Shown here one piece after another: positions 45,715 through 53,657 of a DNA stretch of 64,000 nt. The stretch comes from Trichocoleus sp. FACHB-40 (lineage in GTDB: Bacteria; Cyanobacteriota; Cyanobacteriia; Cyanobacteriales; FACHB-T130), in contig NZ_JACJPF010000098.1 in assembly GCF_014695915.1 (NCBI RefSeq), positions 62,001 through 126,000 of the forward strand, written 5' to 3'. Positions within the stretch are counted from its first letter, which is position 1; each line of letters starts with the position of its first letter. Both the position numbers and the translations under genes were made by a program. The notes beneath the pieces were generated by a model that made no database searches, had not been told where the DNA came from, and saw only the letters and a program-made list of their open reading frames with translations.

Positions 45715-46674
45715 ATGGCTGATTGGCACCTAAAAACACCAGTTGCTATTTTCATCTTCAAGCGCCCCGATACCACCCAAAAGGTATTTGAAGCAATCCG
45801 TCAAGCAAAACCACCCAAGCTGTTAGTAATTTCTAATATTCCCCCAGCTAACAAACCAGACCAAGCTGAACTAAATGCAGCTGCTCGTGCAATTATTGAA
45901 CGTGTTGATTGGGACTGCGAAGTTCTAAAAAATTACTCTGATACTTTTCTTAGCGCTAAAGATCGCATTTACAGTGGCTTAAACTGGATATTCGAGAATG
46001 TAGAAGAGGCAATTATCTTAGAAGATGACTGCGTACCTCATCCCAGTTTCTTTCGGTTCTGTGAAGAAATTCTCGAATATTACCGAGATGAGCCGAAAAT
46101 TATGGGAATTAGCGGCAGTAACTTCCTTAAGGGAAGCACTCGGACAGATTACAGCTACTATTATTCTCGTTACCCTAATTTGTGGGGATGGGCATCTTGG
46201 CGACGAGCATGGCAACATATGGATCTGGAAATGAAGCTCTGGCCAGAAGTCCGAGATCAGGGATGGCTGATGGATGTATTATCAGATGCTCGTGCTGTAA
46301 ATTGGTGGAGTAACGTATTTCAAGCTGTCCACGAAAACCGTAAAGATACTTGGGATTATCAATGGGTACTTTCCTGCTGGTTGCAACAGGGATTGTATGT
46401 TGTGCCTAATGTTAATCTAGTTTCTAATATTGGCTTTGGTTTAACCTCAACGCATACCAGAGATATTTATGATTGGCGGGCTAATATGCCTATTGAAGCC
46501 ATGTTATTTCCGCTTAAACATCCCAATTTTATTTTGCGGGATTCCCAATCTGATAGCCTTGTTTTAGAAAGATATTATTATGGCAGTACAACTCCAAGTT
46601 TAATGCAGCGTGTGAGCAGAGAAGCAAGACGAGCTAGAAGCCTGATAAAAAAGAAAATTTTTGCCCGAAAATAG
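45715..46674 (+). CDS. GT-A type glycosyltransferase (HlpA-like family)
   Basis: A 319-residue soluble protein. It begins TPVAIFIFKRPDTTQKVFEA and carries the acidic metal motif ILEDDCVPHPSFFRF, followed by WGWASWRRAWQHMD, a hallmark of this family. Members are often annotated as hemolytic protein HlpA-like, but the DxD-type motif and context argue for sugar transfer. The C-terminal 25 residues are strongly basic (RRARSLIKKKIFARK). Confidence 0.78.
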   Translation: MADWHLKTPVAIFIFKRPDTTQKVFEAIRQAKPPKLLVISNIPPANKPDQAELNAAARAIIERVDWDCEVLKNYSDTFLSAKDRIYSGLNWIFENVEEAIILEDDCVPHPSFFRFCEEILEYYRDEPKIMGISGSNFLKGSTRTDYSYYYSRYPNLWGWASWRRAWQHMDLEMKLWPEVRDQGWLMDVLSDARAVNWWSNVFQAVHENRKDTWDYQWVLSCWLQQGLYVVPNVNLVSNIGFGLTSTHTRDIYDWRANMPIEAMLFPLKHPNFILRDSQSDSLVLERYYYGSTTPSLMQRVSREARRARSLIKKKIFARK

Positions 46675-47280
46675 TTCAAAAGTAGCTATTTAAAGCATTG
46701 TACTACTCATTAATAAGCGCGGCGTACCTATGAAGGTACTACTAATTACTTTTGGTGATGCTATAGCAGTCCTAAATGATTCGTGAAGGCGAGATACCCG
46801 ATTTCTTAGAGAAGTCGGGTATCTAGAGGGCTGGGTCACAACTCAAATAGGATTGCTATACTCTCCCCTTTTTGTCTCCCTTATTAAGGGTGGCGAAGGG
46901 GGATGTGTATCTAGCGTCTCAAAAATAAAGCCTATAACTTGTACGCAGCCAAAATCTGCTAAAAAACCATTCAGTATATTTAAGTAAATATTGATACCTT
47001 AAGACCAATGATGCTTAGTTCGTTCTCAAGGGTTTCTTTAGAATGAGATATTATACTTACAAGTACAACTATATTATTCAGGAAAATATCAGGGAATTTA
47101 CAAAAACTTTTTCAAGTCTTCACATTTATCCGTAAGTAGTTTACGTTATTTTTACAGTCATTTCTAGAGTTTCCACTAGAATTGTGACATGGAAAACTAA
47201 CCTCACACCTTACTCAGACAATTGGGGGCTAGTGTATCTATCGAAAGTTAGCGATAACCCTGAGAAATATGAGGTGATAC
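46675..47280. other. Intergenic region with a MITE-like element
   Basis: About 600 bp, containing the element at 46762-46860. The remainder is AT-rich and non-coding. It separates the three glycosyltransferase genes from rfbF, which therefore probably has its own promoter. A good GAGGTGAT ribosome-binding site precedes rfbF. Confidence 0.45.
46762..46860. mobile_element. MITE-like element, 99 bp
   Basis: Ends are TATAGCAGTCCT and AGGATTGCTATA (one mismatch when paired). Inside is a second hairpin made by AGATACCCGATTTCT and AGAAGTCGGGTATCT. It shares its ends with the element at 18785-18872. Confidence 0.65.
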
Positions 47281-48057
47281 ATGAAAGCAGTGATACTAGC
47301 TGGAGGACTTGGTACTCGTTTAAGTGAAGAAACCACTATTAAACCAAAACCTATGGTTGAAATTGGTGGTAGACCCATACTGTGGCACATTATGAAGACA
47401 TACTCTGCCTATGGGATTAATGACTTCATTATCTGCTGCGGTTATAAAGGTTACATAATCAAGGAGTATTTTGCCAACTACTTCTTGCATATGTCCGATG
47501 TCACTTTTGATATGCGGTTTAACCAAATGAATGTTCATAGCGGATATGCTGAACCTTGGCGAGTCACATTGGTAGATACGGGTGAAAACTCCATGACTGG
47601 TGGACGGCTAAAGCGAGTAAGAGAGCATATTGGCAATGAAACTTTCTGCTTCACCTATGGAGATGGTGTCAGCAGTGTAAATATTAAAGAATTAATTGAG
47701 TTTCACAAAGAACAAAAGACTTTAGGAACATTGACTGCGACCCGTCCGGCTGGACGCTTTGGAGCGCTTTCTCTGGGAGAAGAACAAGATAAAATCATCA
47801 GCTTCAGAGAAAAGCAAGATGGAGAGGGAGCCTGGATAAATGGTGGTTATTTTGTTCTGGAGCCAGAAGTAATTGACTACATTGCAGGCGACTCCACAGT
47901 TTGGGAAAAAGAGCCATTAGAAAAACTAGCTGACTCTGGACAACTTGCTGCTTACAAACATCCTGGTTTTTGGCAGCCGATGGATACTTTACGCGATAAA
48001 ACCTATCTTGAAGAACTTTGGAAAAGTGATAAAGCACCTTGGAAGGTGTGGCAGTAA
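47281..48057 (+). CDS. rfbF: Glucose-1-phosphate cytidylyltransferase
   Basis: A 258-residue nucleotidyltransferase that makes CDP-glucose from CTP and glucose-1-phosphate. The N-terminal signature is [16 protein letters not shown] followed by [27 protein letters not shown] holds the metal-binding Asp, and [16 protein letters not shown] is the sugar-binding region. The length matches the family. RfbG (CDP-glucose 4,6-dehydratase), its normal neighbour, is not beside it. It heads the run of sugar-modifying genes to about 53 kb. Confidence 0.93.
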   Translation: MKAVILAGGLGTRLSEETTIKPKPMVEIGGRPILWHIMKTYSAYGINDFIICCGYKGYIIKEYFANYFLHMSDVTFDMRFNQMNVHSGYAEPWRVTLVDTGENSMTGGRLKRVREHIGNETFCFTYGDGVSSVNIKELIEFHKEQKTLGTLTATRPAGRFGALSLGEEQDKIISFREKQDGEGAWINGGYFVLEPEVIDYIAGDSTVWEKEPLEKLADSGQLAAYKHPGFWQPMDTLRDKTYLEELWKSDKAPWKVWQ

Positions 48058-48176
48058 AATAGTTAGGAGTTAGGAGTTGGAAGTTAAGAGCGGTCAAGGT
48101 ATTTATGACTCATACCTGAAACTTTATAACTTCTTAAATAGTTCTCAATCATCTTAGTTTCAGGTGCAAAAATACC

Positions 48177-49391
48177 ATGTATGACTTTGCAATCATCGGG
48201 GGGGGAATTGTTGGTCTTTCGACTGGCATGGCATTGGGCAAACGCTATCCGAACGCCCGCATTGTAGTGCTAGAAAAAGAAAGCAAATGGGCATATCACC
48301 AGACTGGCAATAACAGCGGTGTTATTCACTCTGGTATTTACTACAAGCCAGGGAGTTTCAAAGCTAAGTTTTGCCGAGACGGTTGTCGCTCAATGGTGGA
48401 ATTCTGCCAAGAGTATGACATTGCTCATGAAATTTGCGGCAAGGTAATTGTTGCGACAGAAGAAAAAGAACTGCCGCGACTAGAAAATCTTTACAAACGC
48501 GGCTTAGAAAACGGACTGAAAGTTACTAAGATTAGCGCTTCAGAAGTCAAAGAAATTGAACCTCATGTCAACTGCGTGGCGGGAATTCGAGTTTATACAA
48601 CTGGAATTGCCGACTATAAGCAGGTGGCTCGGAAATATGCTGAGTTGATCGAGTTGCAGGGTGGAGAGCTTCGTCTAAATACCAAAGTTGAAAAAATTAT
48701 TGGAAAAGGCGATACTCAGGTAATTGAAACCAACAATGGTATCTATGAGACGCGCTGCACGATAAACTGTGCCGGACTGCATAGCGATCGCATTGCCAAA
48801 CTTTCCCAAGTCGATCCCCAAGCCAAAATAGTCCCCTTCCGAGGGGAATACTACGAACTGGTTCCAGAAAAACGCTATCTCGTCAAAACCTTAATTTATC
48901 CAGTTCCCAACCCAGACTTTCCGTTCCTGGGCGTCCACTTCACAAAAATGATTGATGGCAGCGTCCACGCAGGGCCAAATGCGGTCTTGAGCCTCAAACG
49001 CGAAGGCTACAAAAAAACCGACTTTGACCTACGAGACTTTGCTGAAGTCATGACCTACCCTGGCTTCTGGAAACTAGCAGCCAAACACGCCGACGAAGGC
49101 ATCCAAGAAATAATTCGCTCTTTCAGCAAAGCCGCCTTTGTCCGCAGTTTGCAAAAGCTTATTCCTGAAGTCCAAGCGGCCGATCTCGTTCCCACCCACG
49201 CCGGAGTTCGCGCCCAAGCTTTAATGAACGATGGCAAGCTAGTAGACGACTTTTTGATAGTCAAAGGTAATAACTCCGTCCACGTTTGCAACGCTCCTTC
49301 CCCAGCTGCGACTTCTTCAATTGAAATCGGCAAAGCAATTGTCGAACAACTTCCCCAACCGCAGCATCTACAATCAGCAATCAGCGTATAG
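48177..49391 (+). CDS. lhgO: L-2-hydroxyglutarate oxidase family (LhgO/DAO-type flavoprotein)
   Basis: A 404-residue FAD-dependent oxidoreductase. The dinucleotide fold is FAIIGGGIVGLSTGMAL, and NNSGVIHSGIYYKPGS is the LhgO-specific continuation. INCAGLHSDRIA and GVRAQAL are further landmarks. Classical LhgO oxidises L-2-hydroxyglutarate to 2-oxoglutarate. Its place inside a nucleotide-sugar cluster, 119 bp after rfbF and 11 bp before the SDR gene, suggests it may oxidise a sugar-derived hydroxy acid instead. That is inference. Confidence 0.85.
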   Translation: MYDFAIIGGGIVGLSTGMALGKRYPNARIVVLEKESKWAYHQTGNNSGVIHSGIYYKPGSFKAKFCRDGCRSMVEFCQEYDIAHEICGKVIVATEEKELPRLENLYKRGLENGLKVTKISASEVKEIEPHVNCVAGIRVYTTGIADYKQVARKYAELIELQGGELRLNTKVEKIIGKGDTQVIETNNGIYETRCTINCAGLHSDRIAKLSQVDPQAKIVPFRGEYYELVPEKRYLVKTLIYPVPNPDFPFLGVHFTKMIDGSVHAGPNAVLSLKREGYKKTDFDLRDFAEVMTYPGFWKLAAKHADEGIQEIIRSFSKAAFVRSLQKLIPEVQAADLVPTHAGVRAQALMNDGKLVDDFLIVKGNNSVHVCNAPSPAATSSIEIGKAIVEQLPQPQHLQSAISV

Positions 49392-49402
49392 GATTAGCAG
49401 CA

Positions 49403-50428
49403 ATGAAAATATTTGTCACTGGAACCGAAGGCTATCTTGGCTCATTATTAGCCCCCCTCTTGATGCAACGCGGACATGAAGTTATCGGCTTAGATACAGG
49501 CTTCTACAAAGTAGGCTGGCTCTATAACGCCACCGACCTAACTGCCAAAACTCTGAACAAAGATTTGCGGCAGATTACCGAAGAAGATTTACAGGGTGTA
49601 GAGGCAATTGTTCACATGGCTGAACTCTCTAACGACCCTGCTGGACAACTGTCACCTAACATCACCTACGACATTAACCACAAAGGTTCAGTTCGCCTTG
49701 CTAATTTAGCTAAATCAGCAGGCGTGCGTCGCTTCGTTTATATGTCATCTTGCAGTGTTTATGGCGTTGCTACTGAAGGCGATGTCACCGAAGAATCTCC
49801 CGTCAATCCTCAAACAGCCTATGCAGAATGTAAAACATTCGTAGAACGGGATGTCCAACCCCTAGCTGATGACGATTTTTCCCCCACCTTTATGCGGAAT
49901 GCCACCGCTTTTGGTGCCTCTCCCAGAATGCGTTTTGATATTGTTTTAAATAACCTGGCAGGACTGGCTTGGACAACTAAAGAAATCAAGATGACCAGCG
50001 ACGGGACACCTTGGCGGCCCTTGGTTCACGCTCTTGACATCTGCAAGGCAATTGTTTGCACCCTAGAATCTCCGCGAGACATTGTTCACAACCAAATCTT
50101 CAACGTAGGGGACACTGCTCAAAATTATCGAGTGAAACAAATTGCAGAAATTATCGCTGATGTCTTTGAAGGATGCAAATTAAGTTTTGGAGAAAGCGGT
50201 TCAGATAATCGCAGTTATCGCGTTTCTTTTGAGAAAATTAATACTACCCTACCCGGCTTCAAATGTGAATGGAATGCCGAACTGGGAGCCAAGCAGTTAT
50301 ACGATTTGTTTAAGCAAATTGATATGACAGAAGACATTTTCTTATTTAGAGGCTTCACTCGGTTAAAACAGCTCGAATATCTGATTCGCACTCAGCAAAT
50401 AGATAGAGACTTTTTCTGGAAAAAGTAA
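49403..50428 (+). CDS. NAD-dependent nucleotide-sugar epimerase/dehydratase (extended SDR)
   Basis: A 341-residue extended SDR. The NAD site is VTGTEGYLGS near residue 5, and the catalytic Tyr-Lys pair lies in AYAECK with the serine in MSSCSVYG just before. The C-terminal half (RPLVHALDICKAI, FNVGDTAQNYRVKQIAEII) binds the sugar nucleotide. Substrate cannot be read directly. It is close to the genes for CDP-glucose and 3,5-epimerase functions. Confidence 0.85.
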   Translation: MKIFVTGTEGYLGSLLAPLLMQRGHEVIGLDTGFYKVGWLYNATDLTAKTLNKDLRQITEEDLQGVEAIVHMAELSNDPAGQLSPNITYDINHKGSVRLANLAKSAGVRRFVYMSSCSVYGVATEGDVTEESPVNPQTAYAECKTFVERDVQPLADDDFSPTFMRNATAFGASPRMRFDIVLNNLAGLAWTTKEIKMTSDGTPWRPLVHALDICKAIVCTLESPRDIVHNQIFNVGDTAQNYRVKQIAEIIADVFEGCKLSFGESGSDNRSYRVSFEKINTTLPGFKCEWNAELGAKQLYDLFKQIDMTEDIFLFRGFTRLKQLEYLIRTQQIDRDFFWKK

Positions 50429-50640
50429 GCAAGGCTTTTTTCACTAAAATTATGCCAAATTTTTGTTGGCATCTACCACTTAGCATTTCAAGGGTTGAAT
50501 TGCAAGTTCAAAACAAAATGGGGTTTAAGTTTTAGGCAAAGGAAAAAATTATAACTATCTTTTGTCTAAAATCTATCCTTAACCCTAGTTAAGCGATGCT
50601 CTATCGTCCGTAAACACTTGATTTAGTTGGATTGTATACG

Positions 50641-51186
50641 ATGAAATTTACAGAAACCAAGCTCAAAGGTGCATTCATTATTGACTTAGAGCAACGCCCA
50701 GATGATCGAGGCTTTTTCGCTCGTACTTTCTGCATGGAAGAATTTCAAGAGCACGGGTTAAAGCCAACTGTTGCTCAATGCAACTTGTCTTTTAATCACA
50801 AGAAAGGAACGCTGCGGGGTATGCACTATCAAATCGCTCCGGCGACTGAAACTAAATTGATTCGCTGTACTCAGGGAGCAATTTATGATGTGATAGTGGA
50901 TATGCGTCCTAATTCCGCTACATATCTTTTACATATTGGCGTAGAATTAACTGCTGAAAATCGTCGGGCTTTGTACGTACCAGAAATGTTTGCTCACGGC
51001 TACCAAACGCTCACGGATGCAGCTGAAGTGACGTATCAAGTGGGTGAGTTTTATACTCCAGGTTATGAGCGAGGACTGCACTATGACGATCCTGTTTTGG
51101 GAATTGAATGGCCTTTACCTGTTAGCGAAATTTCTGTTAAAGATGCAGCTTGGCCCTTACTACAATCAATTCCTCTAGGAGTTTAG
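50641..51186 (+). CDS. rfbC: dTDP-4-dehydrorhamnose 3,5-epimerase family protein
   Basis: A 181-residue cupin of the RmlC type, the usual length. Family features: RGFFARTF, GTLRGMHYQ (catalytic His), QGAIYDVIVDMR and the C-terminal MFAHGYQTL. It epimerises keto-sugar nucleotides at C3 and C5. No RmlA, B or D gene is nearby, so its substrate may be a CDP- rather than a dTDP-sugar. The ATG at 50641 is used; a TTG lies three codons upstream. Confidence 0.88.
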   Translation: MKFTETKLKGAFIIDLEQRPDDRGFFARTFCMEEFQEHGLKPTVAQCNLSFNHKKGTLRGMHYQIAPATETKLIRCTQGAIYDVIVDMRPNSATYLLHIGVELTAENRRALYVPEMFAHGYQTLTDAAEVTYQVGEFYTPGYERGLHYDDPVLGIEWPLPVSEISVKDAAWPLLQSIPLGV

Positions 51187-51261
51187 TGGTGATTGGCGAG
51201 GAGCGATCGCAAGGTGAGTTCTACTAGGTTGCATAGGGTCTTATGCCTTTGCTGTAACCAA

Positions 51262-51520
51262 AGTCAGAAATCGTATCAAAAGGTTAACTGTCGTTTCGCT
51301 CAAGCCAGATAAACCGTCTAGGGGTAACGTCCTTCTTTCTTACATTCTTGAACCTTTCCGCGACTTAAAACCTGGTCAGCCTGTCCCAACACACATTAAT
51401 TATTTGGGTTATATGCAGATAGCGAGAACTTTTTTATAACTCGTCTATTGCGTGGATGTAATCAGCTTTTTCAATGATGTCTTTGTTCCGAAAAAAGACT
51501 ATGACATTTGGAGAGGCTGA
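51262..51520 (+). pseudogene. Glycosyltransferase remnant (N-terminal part)
   Basis: Reads IKRLTVVSLKPDKPSRG, then NVLLSYILEPF and HINYLGYMQIARTFL to a stop near 51437, and in a continued frame CVDVISFFNDVFVPKKDYDI to a second stop. The pattern matches the start of cyanobacterial glycosyltransferases in polysaccharide clusters (by memory of the family). No start codon or further domain follows. The rest of 51187-51751 is AT-rich non-coding sequence. Confidence 0.5.
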
Positions 51521-51751
51521 CACTATTTCTCAATAAAAATTGTCTATAAATTAGGCTTATATGACATATTTTCTCAGAATTAAGTAAGAAAGATAGTTAG
51601 CTTATAATTAACTTGCCAAATATTATTTAATCGGAGTTTATGAGTTAAAATTACCAAAGGCTGAATATTGAATGGCTGCTAATTGTAAACAAAATTCTAG
51701 ACAAAAATGCAGCTTGAAACAAATGAGAAGCAACAAAAATAGGAGTTAGGA

Positions 51752-53065
51752 ATGATTATTGTCGATAAGGCATTGCAAGCACGCGCCGAAGCTGGAAATC
51801 CGATAAAAGTAGGCATGATTGGTGCCGGCTTTATGGGCCGAGGAATTGCTAATCAAATTATTAATTCTGTGCCGGGGATGGAGTTAGTAGCAATCTCTAA
51901 CCGTAGCTTGGATAACGCTAAGCGGGCATATAATGAGGCGGGAATTGGAGATTTGCAAGTTGTCAAGAGTGTATCTGAATTGGAGGATGCGATCGCTCGC
52001 GGCAAATATGCAATCACCGATGATGCCATGTTGCTGTGCAAAGCCGAAGGCATTGACGCGCTAGTGGAAGTTACAGGCGCAATCGAATTTGGCGCTCATG
52101 TGGCAATGGAAGCGATCGCTAACCGCAAGCATATCATCCTCATGGATGCCGAACTCGACGGCACAATTGGCCCCATTTTAAAAGTGTATGCAGACAAGGC
52201 TGGTGTGATCATCACCGCTAGCGATGGCGACCAACCAGGCGTGCAAATGAACCTGTATCGGTTCGTTAAAAGTATCGGCTTAACCCCGCTGCTGTGCGGC
52301 AATATTAAAGGCTTACAAGATCCTTACCGCAACCCAATTACCCAAGAATCTTTCGCCAAGCAGTGGGGACAAAAACCCCACATGGTGACAAGCTTTGCCG
52401 ATGGTACCAAGATATCCTTCGAGCAAGCGATCGTTGCCAATGGGACAGGCATGAAAGTCATTAAGCGCGGTATGTTGGGATACGACTACAGGGGTCATAT
52501 TGATGAACTGACCACTAAGTACGACATTGACCAGCTTAAAGAATTGGGTGGTATTGTTGATTACGTCGTCGGTGCCAAACCAGGGCCGGGTGTATTTGTG
52601 TTTGGAACTCACGACGACCCCAAGCAACGCCACTACCTGAATTTGTATAAATTAGGTGAAGGCCCCCTTTACAGCTTCTACACTCCCTATCATTTGTGTC
52701 ACTTTGAAGTACCTTTATCGGTGGCGCGGGTTGTCCTGTTCAATGATGCGGTATTGGTTCCCTTGGGTGGCCCTTTAGTCGATGTGGTAGCTACTGCGAA
52801 AATCGACCTCAAAGCTGGGGAAACTATTGATGGCATTGGCTACTTTATGACCTACGGACAATGCGAAAATTCTGATGTCACCCAGGCGGAAAACTTGTTA
52901 CCAATTGGTTTAGCTGAAGGGTGTCGCCTGAAGCGGGATATTCCCAAGGATCAAGTCCTCACCTACGATGATGTGGAATTGCCTGAAGGCAGACTTTGCG
53001 ACAAGTTGCGGGCTGAGCAAAATGCTTACTTTGCCCCAGCAAAAGTTCCGGCTACAGTTGGGTAG
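51752..53065 (+). CDS. DRL/SAF-type NAD(P)-dependent oxidoreductase
   Basis: A 437-residue protein. A Rossmann domain begins KVGMIGAGFMGRGIANQI. The middle resembles homoserine-dehydrogenase-like oxidoreductases (LVEVTGAIEFGAHVAMEAI, ITASDGDQPGVQMNLYRFV). A C-terminal SAF domain has LPIGLAEGCRLKRDIPKDQV. This architecture is that of the DRL (DXR-like) group, some members of which carry out a reducto-isomerisation of deoxyxylulose phosphate. Here it lies in a polysaccharide cluster, so a sugar substrate is more likely. It starts at ATG after TAGGAGTTAGGA. Confidence 0.82.
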   Translation: MIIVDKALQARAEAGNPIKVGMIGAGFMGRGIANQIINSVPGMELVAISNRSLDNAKRAYNEAGIGDLQVVKSVSELEDAIARGKYAITDDAMLLCKAEGIDALVEVTGAIEFGAHVAMEAIANRKHIILMDAELDGTIGPILKVYADKAGVIITASDGDQPGVQMNLYRFVKSIGLTPLLCGNIKGLQDPYRNPITQESFAKQWGQKPHMVTSFADGTKISFEQAIVANGTGMKVIKRGMLGYDYRGHIDELTTKYDIDQLKELGGIVDYVVGAKPGPGVFVFGTHDDPKQRHYLNLYKLGEGPLYSFYTPYHLCHFEVPLSVARVVLFNDAVLVPLGGPLVDVVATAKIDLKAGETIDGIGYFMTYGQCENSDVTQAENLLPIGLAEGCRLKRDIPKDQVLTYDDVELPEGRLCDKLRAEQNAYFAPAKVPATVG

Positions 53066-53126
53066 TTTTTTAGTTTCAATCACCACCAGTTAGAGCTAAA
53101 AAGGCCAAAGTGAACGTAGGAAATGG

Positions 53127-53173
53127 GAGCCACGGTTGTGCGCGGGTTAAGAGCGCACGAGAGGGCGTGGCTC
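53127..53173. other. Nested stem-loop downstream of the DRL gene
   Basis: Outer arms GAGCCACG/CGTGGCTC and inner arms GTGCGC/GCGCAC are separated by short bulges. It starts 62 bp after the DRL stop codon, lacks a T tract, and may be a transcript 3' end or a structured repeat. Confidence 0.4.
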
Positions 53174-53239
53174 TTGAGGCAACAAAACCCAATTATTCTT
53201 TTGGATTTGTTGGGTTTCGCGTTCTCTCAAGGCAACCTA

Positions 53240-53514
53240 CAGCTAACTTAGATTACTGCTGGAGAGTTCAACTTGCGGGGATTGCTCGCATATCTCGAAT
53301 TTCCGGGGAGAATCATGTCTTGTTGTATAAAAAGTACCGACCTTTGGGTATGCCTGAACTTTCATGGAAGAGCGGTGTGAAAGAATGGTTAGTTTTGTTT
53401 AAGCACTTTCCGCAAGTCCGTTTGAAGGATGGTCGAGCAAGATGGGTACGTCACTTTAATTGGCGGCTGGGGCGGTTAAAGGGTTGTATGAAGCATCGGG
53501 TTTTGGCTCTCTGA
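53240..53514 (+). pseudogene. Possible glycosyltransferase C-terminal remnant
   Basis: An open frame ending YKKYRPLGMPELSWKSGVKEW and then FPQVRLKDGRARWVRHF, NWRLGRLKG to a stop at 53514. The codon use looks protein-coding, and the end resembles the basic C-termini of cyanobacterial GT2 enzymes. The sequence before about 53240 consists of repeat and hairpin DNA, so no proper start exists. A longer frame opens at 53110, but its first 40 residues are the translated hairpin and repeat. It could be an independent small gene. Confidence 0.35.
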
Positions 53515-53657
53515 ATGACCAAAATTAAGACAACATTTACCTTAGTGTTGATGTCTAATTGTTATTGTTTAATTTACTAAGTTTTTGCGTTTTGTGGCTG
53601 AGGTAGGAAACGTGAAAACAAAACAATCCCCTCTCAAAAATACATCGAGAGAGTAAA

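Noticed and set aside
53110-53240. 5' part of a 134-codon frame after the DRL gene
   Set aside because: The first 40 or so codons translate a nested hairpin and a repeat; only the last part looks like coding sequence, so it is listed as a remnant.
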